Shown here: positions 5,569 to 12,588 of the stretch, piece by piece | Position numbering within the stretch: the stretch's first letter is position 1 | How the letters are laid out: each line of letters starts with the position of its first letter | IMG/VR virus record: IMGVR_UViG_3300010149_000116 | Span: 1-27,554 of that record | Length of the DNA stretch: 27,554 nt | Strand: one strand, 5' to 3' | From: a virus | Notes under the pieces: generated by a model | What the model saw: only the letters and a program-made list of their open reading frames with translations | Told to the model about the DNA's origin: nothing | Database searches by the model: none | Made by a program: the position numbers and the translations under genes

Positions 5569-5943
5569 ATGCGTTATATTATGTGTATGATAATGTTTCT
5601 AAGTTTGGGGTGTGCGAATGCCCATGAGTGGACTCCGACATACCCCAAACTTAGTCCTTCTTATGTATCAGATGTCGTGGGAACAACCATGAGTCTATAC
5701 AACTCTAGGAAGGATATTGAATACTATGAGTTTAGTGTTTACGATAGAAACTTTAATCCTATTCGTTTTGCAACCTCAGAGAAGATTGTTTCGATAAAGT
5801 ATCTCGAAAGAAAGACTATCGAAATATATGTTCGCAAACAAGATGTCGGAAGAGGAATGTATATCTGTTCCGAGTCTAAAGTATTAAAAGATGATGTCAC
5901 AGCGACAGTTGTGCGGTCTAGAATATGTTCGAAGGTAAAATGA
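5569..5943 (+). CDS. Exported protein resembling a pilus-chaperone domain, 124 aa
   Basis: A signal peptide (MRYIMCMIMFLSLGCANA) precedes a compact domain. The segments LSPSYVSDVVGTTMSLYNSR, YYEFSVYDRNFNPI.FAT and KTIEIYVRKQD....YICSESKV resemble the N-terminal Ig-like domain of periplasmic pilus chaperones, with a Cys-containing strand. A full chaperone has two domains; only one fits here, so this would be a minimal version. The direct neighbour is a pilin-like protein, which supports but does not prove a chaperone-subunit relationship. No usher gene is present in the window. Confidence 0.7.
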   Translation: MRYIMCMIMFLSLGCANAHEWTPTYPKLSPSYVSDVVGTTMSLYNSRKDIEYYEFSVYDRNFNPIRFATSEKIVSIKYLERKTIEIYVRKQDVGRGMYICSESKVLKDDVTATVVRSRICSKVK

Positions 5944-6371
5944 AAAAGTGTATTACATTATTAATTTTGTTGATGTCGAGCAGTAATGCTTTAGCGCAGT
6001 CTAGTTCTTTGAACCTCGCTATACCACAATCACCACAAAGTTATCAATCAGACAGAGTTCGCGCAGGCGACCTTGAGTGTTCGGCTGCAATCGGTTCTTC
6101 GACTAATCTAGAGTTCGGAGTTGTTGGCATACTCAATCAGAACGACCCATATCAACCAAATCCGTATAACGACCCCGCATTGCGTAATGAGGATGGTTTT
6201 GTGCGAGATGTTGGTGTCTATGCAAGAATGCAGATTCCTATTGGCGCACCCAAACAACGACTAGATTGCACTAAACTATATAGAATAGAAATCGAAAAGA
6301 AACAACTTGAATTAATCAAGTTAAGACAAGAGATAAAGAATCTTCAATCATTGAAGTTTGAAGAGGAGTAA
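5940..6371 (+). CDS. Exported conserved phage protein with coiled coil, 143 aa
   Basis: ATG 5940 overlaps the previous stop (ATGA) and yields a signal peptide MKKCITLLILLMSSSNALAQ, cleaved after ALA. The mature start SSSLNLAIPQSPQSYQSDR leads to RAGDLECSAAIGSSTNLEFG, a pattern familiar from marine T4-like phages. A hydrophilic loop and VYARMQIPIGAP..RLDC follow, and a C-terminal helix rich in Glu/Lys/Leu (KKQLELIKLRQEIKNL) looks like a coiled coil. A longer frame from 5925 would place residues before the signal. Function unknown; the context is the exported cluster. Confidence 0.8.
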   Translation: MKKCITLLILLMSSSNALAQSSSLNLAIPQSPQSYQSDRVRAGDLECSAAIGSSTNLEFGVVGILNQNDPYQPNPYNDPALRNEDGFVRDVGVYARMQIPIGAPKQRLDCTKLYRIEIEKKQLELIKLRQEIKNLQSLKFEEE

Positions 6372-6374
6372 GAA

Positions 6375-6833
6375 ATGGCAGAAATTGAATTTGGTGGAAT
6401 GACATTCAAGGGCGGTAAGATGATGGTTATTCTTACAGCACTCTCAACTCTGGGTGGTGCTACTTGGGGCGTGTTTGAGTTCTACAAAGACTATACGGAT
6501 ATGAAAGAGATTATCCAGAATATCGATACTACCGAGATTGCGAACCGCAACAAGCAAATCGAAATCAAACTCGACGAAGCCATCGATTACTCACGCAGTA
6601 TCAAGAATGACTTGCGTGACGACTTCAATCGTATGGAGAAGAATGTTGACCGCATCGAAGACCAGAATCGTGAGATGCAAGATAAAGTCAAAGATATGAT
6701 TGACCGAGCATCTGAACGATTTGATACGAAACGTGAGAGTCTTATCACAGATAGTAGACTACAGATGGATGCGCTTGAGAACCGAATGAATAAGAAGATT
6801 CAGTCATTCATCGATAATCCACTCGCGGATTAA
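6375..6833 (+). CDS. Membrane-anchored coiled-coil protein, 152 aa
   Basis: A short N-terminal part (MAEIEFGGMTFKGGK) is followed by one hydrophobic segment (about residues 16-35, MMVILTALSTLGGATWGVFE), then some 110 residues of charged helix with heptad-like spacing (IKNDLRDDFNRMEKNVDRIED), predicting an extended coiled coil. This layout resembles tail-associated or lysis-associated tether proteins in marine phages, but the role is not known. It follows the exported cluster after a three-base gap with an AGGAG site and probably shares its transcript. Confidence 0.75.
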   Translation: MAEIEFGGMTFKGGKMMVILTALSTLGGATWGVFEFYKDYTDMKEIIQNIDTTEIANRNKQIEIKLDEAIDYSRSIKNDLRDDFNRMEKNVDRIEDQNREMQDKVKDMIDRASERFDTKRESLITDSRLQMDALENRMNKKIQSFIDNPLAD

Positions 6834-6850
6834 TAATGTATATATAAATT

Positions 6851-7309
6851 ATGATTGAAGTTGAGATACATGATAACTTTCTAGAAGACCCAGGCTATTA
6901 CATTGATTTTGCTAATCAGTGTAAGTTCTACACTCATGACGAACATCGTGAGAAGACGGGTAGACACGAAGGTTGGCCGGGGCTGAGAACATTAGACCTC
7001 AAGAAAGACCTGCCAGACTTGGTGAACAAACTCAATTCATCATTCAATATTCGTGTAGGTCGTCTCAATTTCTATAGACATCCCATGTCTAAGTTCGAAC
7101 ACATGATTGAAGGTAAAGACCACATCGATGCCGCATGGCAGTTCTCGGGCGTCATCTATCTTCAAGGCTCGAACGGCACAGTGATTGGCGGAAAAGAAGT
7201 TCCGTTTGAGTTCAATCGCTGTGTCTGTTTCGATGCACACACACCACATCATCCTACATATGGCGACAGCGAAAGACTTGTTATTACATTTTTTTCAGAT
7301 TTAGCGTAA
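6851..7309 (+). CDS. 2OG-Fe(II) oxygenase-like protein, 152 aa
   Basis: The double-stranded beta-helix signature can be read: HID (H91, D93) as the first two iron ligands, a distal His in FDAHTPHHP (H130, H133 or H134) and R142 in SERLVITFF as the 2-oxoglutarate-binding Arg. Small 2OG oxygenases are common in marine T4-like phages; substrates are mostly unknown and could be protein, nucleic acid or a small molecule. An AT-rich stretch (TATATAAATT) abuts the ATG and no good ribosome binding site is visible, so translation may be weak or coupled. Confidence 0.75.
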   Translation: MIEVEIHDNFLEDPGYYIDFANQCKFYTHDEHREKTGRHEGWPGLRTLDLKKDLPDLVNKLNSSFNIRVGRLNFYRHPMSKFEHMIEGKDHIDAAWQFSGVIYLQGSNGTVIGGKEVPFEFNRCVCFDAHTPHHPTYGDSERLVITFFSDLA

Positions 7310-7316
7310 AAAATAC

Positions 7317-7345
7317 TTGACTTTACTATAAGTTTGTGTTATTAT
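7317..7345 (+). promoter_or_regulatory. Sigma70-type promoter (TTGACT-N17-TATTAT)
   Basis: TTGACT (7317-7322), a 17-base spacer and TATTAT (7340-7345) are followed by AAGAACATAATCA. The stretch TTGTGTTAT through AACATAAT is nearly shared with the promoter at 57. It drives the DUF932 gene. Confidence 0.85.
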
Positions 7346-7379
7346 AAGAACATAATCAGATAGCAAAGGAGAAATGATT

Positions 7380-8348
7380 ATGGCACATAATGTAGAAATG
7401 ATTGATGGTGTTGCTCAAATGGCATATGCAGGTGAAGTTCCGTGGCACGGACTCGGCACCGCAGTGTCAAATGACTTGACACCACAACAAATTCAAGAGA
7501 AAGCAGGACTTGACTGGACAGTTGACAAAGAAGTAATGGTCACTGGTTCTGGTGCAACAGTAGAAGGCAAGAAAGCCCTTGTTCGTTCATCAGACAAAAA
7601 GGTTCTTGATGTCGTTGGTGACAACTGGAATCCTGTTCAGAACGAAGAAGCGTTCAACTTCTTCTCTGAGTATGTTCTTGCTGGTGATATGGAGATGCAT
7701 ACAGCAGGTTCACTCAAAGGTGGTCAGATGGTCTGGGCACTTGCGAAAGTGAAAGAGTCTTTTGACATTCTTGGCGGTGACCAAGTTGACTCATATCTCT
7801 TGTTCTCAAATCCACACATGTATGGTAAGTCAATCGATGTTCGCTTCACACCAATTCGTGTGGTCTGCAACAACACATTGACTCTCTCATTGGGTCAACA
7901 GGTTGCAAATGCGGTTTCATTGAATCACCGCACAGCATTCAATCCTGACTCTGTGAAAGAGACACTTGGTATTGCACACGAGAAGTTTGCTCAATACAAA
8001 GAGACTGCTGAGTTTCTTTCAAGCAAGCGTTTCGATATGGATACTTTGATTAACTACTACAACGAAGTATTCCCACGCACATATCAAGGCAAGAACCCTG
8101 TGAGTGTATCGACTATCGAAGACCTGACTACAAATGCGAAGAAAGCATATGAAGTCCTCGAAACACAGCCAGGCGCTGAGTTCGGTGAAGGTTCGTGGTG
8201 GCAAGCACTAAACAGTGTGACTTATCTGACAGACCACAAAATGGGTCGTGAAGCAGATAGTCGTTTGACTTCAGCATGGTTCGGTGCAAATCAATCACGC
8301 AAAGTCAAAGCAGTTGAGAAGGCAGTAGAATATGCGCTGGCTTCTTGA
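7380..8348 (+). CDS. DUF932 phage/plasmid-like protein (TIGR03299 type), 322 aa
   Basis: The N-terminus MAHNVEMIDGVAQMAYAGEV followed by PWHGLG is the hallmark of this family, found in phages and plasmids. Further conserved pieces include DVVGDNWNPVQNEEAF, GGQMVWALAK, SNPHMYGKS and RVVCNNTLTLS. The molecular role is unknown; it is often among the better expressed non-structural phage genes. The start at ATG 7380 is chosen over ATG 7374 because AGGAG (7367-7371) is eight bases from 7380 but only two from 7374. It has its own promoter at 7317. Confidence 0.9.
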   Translation: MAHNVEMIDGVAQMAYAGEVPWHGLGTAVSNDLTPQQIQEKAGLDWTVDKEVMVTGSGATVEGKKALVRSSDKKVLDVVGDNWNPVQNEEAFNFFSEYVLAGDMEMHTAGSLKGGQMVWALAKVKESFDILGGDQVDSYLLFSNPHMYGKSIDVRFTPIRVVCNNTLTLSLGQQVANAVSLNHRTAFNPDSVKETLGIAHEKFAQYKETAEFLSSKRFDMDTLINYYNEVFPRTYQGKNPVSVSTIEDLTTNAKKAYEVLETQPGAEFGEGSWWQALNSVTYLTDHKMGREADSRLTSAWFGANQSRKVKAVEKAVEYALAS

Positions 8349-8469
8349 TTGGATGACAAGTTTCGTAGGCAGGGCGTTTTATCCTGCCTACTATGACATA
8401 GATTATGAAAACAACTTGGGTGAAGATACTCGCCCATATCGAATTAGAGAAAGTAAAGATGATGAGTAA
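8332..8469 (+). CDS. Small hypothetical protein, 45 aa
   Basis: A 45-codon frame from ATG 8332 to TAA 8467-8469 fills the gap between DUF932 and the next gene, overlapping each by a few bases. The product begins MRWLLDWMTSFVGRAFYPA, amphipathic and aromatic-rich, and ends in a charged tail RPYRIRESKDDE. It resembles no family I know. The start lies inside the end of the DUF932 gene, and a nine-pair hairpin (8365-8391) falls within it, so RNA structure could be the real selected feature here. Confidence 0.45.
   Translation: MRWLLDWMTSFVGRAFYPAYYDIDYENNLGEDTRPYRIRESKDDE
8365..8391 (+). other. Strong nine-pair hairpin without T-tract
   Basis: GTAGGCAGG (8365-8373) is the exact reverse complement of CCTGCCTAC (8383-8391), with the nine-base loop GCGTTTTAT. 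No run of T follows, so it is not a standard terminator. It lies 16 bases after the DUF932 stop and could protect the 3' end of that mRNA, act as a processing site, or terminate with help of a factor. Confidence 0.6.
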
Positions 8470-8719
8470 AACATATACAATTAAACGCCGCGAACATCAT
8501 ACGGTGTATCTAACATATGAGGTAGAGATTAACGAAGATGAACTGAAAGAAATCTTCGGTGATGTAGACCCATATGAAATTGGCGAAGATGAACTGTCGG
8601 ATGCGTCAATGGAAGGCGAAATCGAAATGGATATGGTCGATGAAGATTGGTGGTCTATGAACAAAGGCGGCTATGACATTCATTGGGAAATTGAAGAATC
8701 AGGAGAAGACGATGAATAA
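8462..8719 (+). CDS. Acidic hypothetical protein, 85 aa
   Basis: The likely start is ATG 8462 (MSKTYTIKRREHHTVYLTYE), overlapping the stop of the 45-aa frame (ATGAGTAA); ATG 8459 is an equal alternative. An in-frame ATG at 8405 would add residues read from the spacer and is disfavoured. After a basic beta-like start, the protein becomes highly acidic (ASMEGEIEMDMVDEDWW, ending ESGEDDE). Similar small acidic proteins occur in marine phages. The function is unknown. It overlaps the peroxiredoxin gene by eight bases. Confidence 0.7.
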   Translation: MSKTYTIKRREHHTVYLTYEVEINEDELKEIFGDVDPYEIGEDELSDASMEGEIEMDMVDEDWWSMNKGGYDIHWEIEESGEDDE

Positions 8720-9281
8720 AGGTGTAAAACTTCCCGTAGTAAACTTTCAGACTCGTGTGCGGGACGAATCAATCGGTGGGGACAACCCATATCGTTGGCA
8801 GACAGTGAACAGTGAGTTTCTGTTTGGTAGTGCGGATATCAAGAAGCGTGTCGTAGTGTTCTCACTGCCAGGCGCGTTTACACCAACATGTTCGACATAC
8901 CAGTTACCTGACTTTGAGCGTCTGATGGACGAAGGTGAGTTTGCTGATTATGGTATCGACGATGTATACTGTATCTCTGTGAATGATTCGTTTGTGATGA
9001 ACAAGTGGGCTCAAGACCAAGCACTGGACAATGTGAAAGTCGTGCCAGATGGTTCGGGTGAGTTTACTCGCAAGATGGGTATGCTTGTTGATAAGGACAA
9101 TCTTGGTTTTGGATATCGTTCATGGCGTTATGCGATGATTGTTCAGAACGGCGTCATCGAGGCATTCTTACCTGAAGAAGGGTTTGAAGACAACTGTGGA
9201 GAGGATCCGTATGGCGAATCATCACCTCAAAATGTCCTCGAAGTTCTGAAAGGACTTGAAGTGACTGGAGCACCTGTCTAA
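8712..9281 (+). CDS. Peroxiredoxin (Prx5-like), 189 aa
   Basis: The product has VVVFSLPGAFTPTCS (residues 47-61), the peroxiredoxin active site with peroxidatic Cys60 in PGxFTPxC, and later CISVNDSFVMNKWAQ and the RSWRYAMIVQNG segment typical of the Prx5/AhpE-like group. It reduces hydrogen peroxide or organic peroxides in the cytoplasm using thiol reductants; the glutaredoxin domain encoded in nrdA could be one partner (speculation). A second Cys in EDNCGED might resolve the disulfide. ATG 8712 has AGGAG (8700-8704) upstream; the frame extends further upstream but without a better site. Confidence 0.92.
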   Translation: MNKGVKLPVVNFQTRVRDESIGGDNPYRWQTVNSEFLFGSADIKKRVVVFSLPGAFTPTCSTYQLPDFERLMDEGEFADYGIDDVYCISVNDSFVMNKWAQDQALDNVKVVPDGSGEFTRKMGMLVDKDNLGFGYRSWRYAMIVQNGVIEAFLPEEGFEDNCGEDPYGESSPQNVLEVLKGLEVTGAPV

Positions 9282-9311
9282 GTCATTGATATTGTTACGA
9301 AAGAAAGTTCT

Positions 9312-9340
9312 TGACATTCCTTACTCGATGTGGTATATTA
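9312..9340 (+). promoter_or_regulatory. Sigma70-type promoter (TTGACA-N17-TATATT)
   Basis: TTGACA (9312-9317), a spacer of 17 bases and TATATT (9335-9340) are followed by AAGATATAAG. It lies in the 88-base gap after the peroxiredoxin gene and reads into the metalloprotein gene at 9370. Confidence 0.8.
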
Positions 9341-9369
9341 AGATATAAGCTAATGAGAGAGGACTTGTT

Positions 9370-9816
9370 ATGAATATTTATCTTGAAGACAATGGATATG
9401 ATGTTGAAGACTACATCAACGCAGTTGCGGTAGTCCTCGACCTAGACAAGTATGAGGGCGACCTTCGTATTGACTTGACGAAGAAGTGTGATGGTGATGC
9501 AGGTGGCTATTGCTACGGCGATGCTGATGATATCGATATCGAGATTGCTACTCATGTTCAAGGTGAGGCTCTCGATATCGAGGACATCAAAGTCAACATT
9601 GCTCACGAGATGATTCATGCTCAACAACTGGCGACTGGTCGGTTAGAAGACCATGGCATTCAAATCACAAATGATATTCTGGTCAAAGTTGCGGTTTGGG
9701 ATGGTGAGTATCATACGAACACTCCATATGATGACCAGCCTTGGGAAATCGATGCGTATGGTCGTGAAACACAAGTAGCAAAGCAAGCAAAGGAGATGAT
9801 TGCACAATGGATGTAG
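9370..9816 (+). CDS. Putative zinc metallopeptidase-like protein, 148 aa
   Basis: NIAHEMIHAQQ carries an HExxH zinc motif (H79, E80, H83), and PWEIDAYG (E126) 43 residues later could supply the third ligand, as in gluzincin or ImmA-like small proteases. The N-terminal half is acidic, with a Cys/Gly segment (KKCDGDAGGYCYGDADD). It is short for a protease and has no signal peptide, so action would be cytoplasmic. GAGG-type bases precede the ATG. It is first in a unit with its own promoter and overlaps a second HExxH gene by ten bases. Confidence 0.7.
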   Translation: MNIYLEDNGYDVEDYINAVAVVLDLDKYEGDLRIDLTKKCDGDAGGYCYGDADDIDIEIATHVQGEALDIEDIKVNIAHEMIHAQQLATGRLEDHGIQITNDILVKVAVWDGEYHTNTPYDDQPWEIDAYGRETQVAKQAKEMIAQWM

Positions 9817-10388
9817 AATACAAAGAGTATCTTCGTAAGTTCAAGCGCAAGCAGAACAAAGGTGCGATTGGTCAAGACTCAGAACGGTCTAAGACCTATC
9901 AAGCAGAGTGGGCGTTTCAGAAACGTGTCAAAGTCAAACAGTTCAAGAATCTAAAAGAAGCACAGAAACGCGCAAAGCAAATCTACGCGACTAAGAAGTG
10001 GCAGAAGGTTTGGAAACTGGAACGCGACACAACTCGTGACCTGATGAAACAACCCGCAGTCGTTCTCAAAGAACGCAACACAGGTCGTGGCACCGCTGGT
10101 TGGACTGATGGCTGGTCAGTGACACTAGACAGCAAAGCAGGTCTTGATGAATACACTCTGTTGCACGAACTGGCTCACTGCTTGGGTCACATGCATCATG
10201 GTCGCTCATTCCGTCGTGCGTTACTTGAACTCGTTGGCGGGTTCATGGGAACTGAAGCCAAGAAGATACTCAAAGCCGAGTTCAAGAAAAAGAAACTCGC
10301 GTTTGGTAAGGCTTCGAAGCCTATGAGCATCGAACAATGGCGGTTTGCAAAGCAACACATGGAGAACATTCGTAATGGAAGAAAGTAA
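9807..10388 (+). CDS. SprT-like/HExxH metalloprotein, 193 aa
   Basis: Residues 118-136 read LLHELAHCLGHMHHGRSFR: HExxH (H120, E121, H124) followed by H130/H131 before G..F, the arrangement of SprT-like and WLM-related metallopeptidases. The first 80 residues are very basic (many Lys/Arg/Gln) and could bind nucleic acid; the C-terminus is basic too. SprT-family proteases can cleave DNA-bound proteins, which would suit a phage, but the substrate is unknown. It overlaps HExxH gene 9370 upstream and the membrane gene at 10375 downstream. Confidence 0.78.
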   Translation: MDVEYKEYLRKFKRKQNKGAIGQDSERSKTYQAEWAFQKRVKVKQFKNLKEAQKRAKQIYATKKWQKVWKLERDTTRDLMKQPAVVLKERNTGRGTAGWTDGWSVTLDSKAGLDEYTLLHELAHCLGHMHHGRSFRRALLELVGGFMGTEAKKILKAEFKKKKLAFGKASKPMSIEQWRFAKQHMENIRNGRK

Positions 10389-10617
10389 TAAAACTTTTGT
10401 CTGGTATATCAAGTGGCTTGCAACATTCTGTATCATAGCGGGTGTTGTCTGTCGAAGCGCAGGTCCTGAGTATCAACTCTATGATATCATCTTTGGTATT
10501 GTAGGAACAGCACTCTGGGCTTGGGTATCACTCATCTGGCAAGACCGCGCATTGATTGTTCTCAACGCAACAATGTTTGTCATTCTCGTAATTGGATTAT
10601 TGAAAGCGATAGCGTAA
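10375..10617 (+). CDS. Small membrane protein, 80 aa
   Basis: From ATG 10375 (MEESNKTFVWYIKWLATF) the product has three hydrophobic stretches: about residues 10-26, 36-54 and 58-79. This makes it a small integral membrane protein. The internal segment SAGPEYQLYDIIFGIVG is familiar from a short marine phage family without known role. An upstream in-frame ATG (10345) lies inside the metalloprotein gene and is disfavoured. The stop overlaps the next start (TAATG at 10617). Confidence 0.75.
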   Translation: MEESNKTFVWYIKWLATFCIIAGVVCRSAGPEYQLYDIIFGIVGTALWAWVSLIWQDRALIVLNATMFVILVIGLLKAIA

Positions 10618-11141
10618 TGGGTCGATGGCAACAAGGCACATATAAAAGAAAGCCGCGTGACTTCTATCCGACTCCGATAGAAGCCGCGTTGCCATTGAAA
10701 CCACATCTTCCCGAAGAGTTTGAGTTCATCGAACCCTGTGCAGGAAACGGTATTCTGGTTGAACATCTTGAATCATTTGGGGGTAAATGTGTGTCCGCAA
10801 CCGATATTGAACCACAGGTGGATACAATTACAGAGGCGAATGCTTTTGAGATTGAACATGATGGACTTGTTATCACAAACCCACCATGGGACAGAAAAAT
10901 CCTACACCCGATGATTGAACATTTTACCAAGAGTGATAAGGGATGTTGGTTGTTATTTGATGCGGCATGGATGCACACCAAGCAAAGTGAACCGTATATG
11001 AAATGGTGTCGAAAGATTGTATCGATTGGTCGGGTCAAGTGGATACCTGATAGTGGTATGGTCGGTAAGGACGACTCTTGCTGGTATCACTTCTCTAGAT
11101 ATGGTAATGGAACTGAATTTTTTGGGAGAACAAATGTTTAA
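10617..11141 (+). CDS. SAM-dependent methyltransferase, probably DNA adenine-type, 174 aa
   Basis: DFYPTP (15-20), EPCAGNG (39-45, SAM-binding motif I), an acidic loop ATDIEPQ (61-67) and NPPW (88-91) form the order seen in N6-adenine methyltransferases; NPPW is the catalytic motif. The protein would methylate adenine in DNA (or a related amino group), perhaps protecting phage DNA from restriction. It is short and has no obvious target-recognition domain. It is preceded by a membrane gene and followed, with an eight-base overlap, by an exonuclease. Confidence 0.8.
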   Translation: MGRWQQGTYKRKPRDFYPTPIEAALPLKPHLPEEFEFIEPCAGNGILVEHLESFGGKCVSATDIEPQVDTITEANAFEIEHDGLVITNPPWDRKILHPMIEHFTKSDKGCWLLFDAAWMHTKQSEPYMKWCRKIVSIGRVKWIPDSGMVGKDDSCWYHFSRYGNGTEFFGRTNV

Positions 11142-11808
11142 TCACACGCCTGTAGAACTAACTGAAATGAACGCAGTGACAACTGAGTCGGGTCGCAAGT
11201 ATCGCACACCCGAAGGTGTTGACTTGCCTTCAATCACAACAGTCTTATCTATTCTGTCTCGTGATGGTATTGCCGCATGGCGTAAGAAGGTTGGCGAAGA
11301 AGAAGCCAATCGTATCTCGCATCGAGCATCGACACGAGGCACCAAAGTGCATGAGATTATCGAAAAGTATGTAGACAACGACCCTAACTATCGTGATGGC
11401 TACACTCCTGATATCATCGCTTCGTTTCAAGATGTGAAGCCTATTCTTGATAACAACATTGGTGATGTATTCGCACAAGAAGCACCACTCTATTCTAATC
11501 ATCTTGGTGTAGCGGGTCGTGTTGACTGTGTTGCAATGTATAATGGTAAGCCTTCTATCATCGACTACAAGACGAGTCGTAAACCAAAACAAGTAAAGTG
11601 GATTACAAATTATTTCATGCAAGAAGCCGCATATGCTATTATGTGGGAAGAACGCACTGGAATGCCTATTGTTCAACTGGTTACAATCATCTCTGTAGAC
11701 AACAATGAGCCTCAGGTGTTCATCGAACATCGAGATAATTGGATTCGTCCTCTGCAAGATGTAATAAAACAGTATAAAGATGAGCAAGAGAGTTCCTTAT
11801 TCGTATAA
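11134..11808 (+). CDS. PD-(D/E)XK exonuclease, Cas4/MGME1/RecB-like, 224 aa
   Basis: The expected order of a RecB-family nuclease is visible: RGTKVHEIIE (His73), AQEAPLYS (Glu116), VAGRVDCVAMY (Asp131), SIIDYKTS (Asp144, Lys146) and YFMQEAAYAIMW (the QxxxY motif). This is complete and in frame, so an active single-strand exonuclease is likely, acting in phage recombination or DNA processing. The start at ATG 11134 follows GGGAGA; the longer frame to 11017 runs through the methyltransferase gene. The stop lies within a late promoter box. Confidence 0.88.
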   Translation: MFNHTPVELTEMNAVTTESGRKYRTPEGVDLPSITTVLSILSRDGIAAWRKKVGEEEANRISHRASTRGTKVHEIIEKYVDNDPNYRDGYTPDIIASFQDVKPILDNNIGDVFAQEAPLYSNHLGVAGRVDCVAMYNGKPSIIDYKTSRKPKQVKWITNYFMQEAAYAIMWEERTGMPIVQLVTIISVDNNEPQVFIEHRDNWIRPLQDVIKQYKDEQESSLFV

Positions 11809-11811
11809 ATA
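11804..11811 (+). promoter_or_regulatory. T4-type late promoter box TATAAATA
   Basis: An exact TATAAATA contains the stop codon of the exonuclease gene (TAA 11806-11808) and precedes the first gene of the head-protein block at 11840. Transcription would start near 11817. The switch from nucleic-acid enzymes to structural-type genes occurs exactly here, which supports the call. Confidence 0.7.
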
Positions 11812-11839
11812 GTATCAACACTATTATCGGATGGGGAAC

Positions 11840-12583
11840 ATGATTCGCTTTCAAACATATCTTTCAGAGGCTGGTGCATCAGCCGAACGTCAAGAAAATG
11901 GCTTTGTAGATGCTGTCGCTCAAGCAGTGAAAGCAAATGATAATAAGCCAATCACACTCAAAACAAAAGATGCAACCATTCGTGGTGTAATCAAAGCAGA
12001 GAAATATACTGGTCGTCAGATGTCTGGCTCAGAGCCATATACTGATGTTCAACTCTTTACCTCAAAAGGTATTATTAATCTTTCAATGAAAGGTCCTAGC
12101 GCACCATCTCTTGCTGGTGGCGGTCTTCGTGGTATTGAAGAAATTATCCCAGGCATCTCTGCACGTTTCTTTAGAGCCGCATATGACAACCACATTAAGA
12201 AGGGTCGTAAAGCAGGTGATAAAGTGCCGGATACTTTTGCTAAACTCAACGATAAAGACAAGCAACTTCTCGTTATTGGTAACAAACCGATGGGAGGTCC
12301 AATTCATTACATGTATATTGGCCCAATGGATGTTTCGTCTAAGTTTGGTAACGGCACACTGACTGTCAATGGTAAATGTATCGAAGCAGTCAAATACGCT
12401 AAATCAAAGGACTTGTTCTTCAGACTGAGAGCAAGACGAATAGACCAAACGTTTGACCCCGAAGCATCTGACAAGAATGGTATCCCTAAAATCTATGGTA
12501 AGTCGCCGTCAAAGGGTGACAGCGCAGGTCGTCTGGTCATTACAGACAAGCCTAGTGGAGGAAGAGACATTATCGTCTTTTAA
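11840..12583 (+). CDS. Probable internal head protein with capsid-targeting-like N-terminus, 247 aa
   Basis: From ATG 11840 the product starts MIRFQTYLSEAGASAE. This matches the spacing of the T4 capsid-targeting peptide MKTYQEFIAE-A: aromatics at 4 and 7, aliphatic at 8, Glu at 10 and Ala at 11, where the prohead protease would cut. The rest is unrecognised; LKTKDATIRGVIKAEKYTG and YTDVQLFTSKG suggest a small beta domain, followed by PSAPSLAGGGLRG. ATG 11831 (adding MGN) is an alternative start. It is first behind the late box at 11804. Confidence 0.75.
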   Translation: MIRFQTYLSEAGASAERQENGFVDAVAQAVKANDNKPITLKTKDATIRGVIKAEKYTGRQMSGSEPYTDVQLFTSKGIINLSMKGPSAPSLAGGGLRGIEEIIPGISARFFRAAYDNHIKKGRKAGDKVPDTFAKLNDKDKQLLVIGNKPMGGPIHYMYIGPMDVSSKFGNGTLTVNGKCIEAVKYAKSKDLFFRLRARRIDQTFDPEASDKNGIPKIYGKSPSKGDSAGRLVITDKPSGGRDIIVF

Positions 12584-12588
12584 TCAAC

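Noticed and set aside
6843-6850. TATAAATT as a late promoter for the oxygenase gene
   Set aside because: One mismatch to TATAAATA, and it abuts ATG 6851, leaving no room for a transcript start with a leader.
11245-11787. 180-codon minus-strand open frame
   Set aside because: Fully antisense to the exonuclease gene, which shows an intact motif set; no ribosome binding site or family signal on the minus strand.
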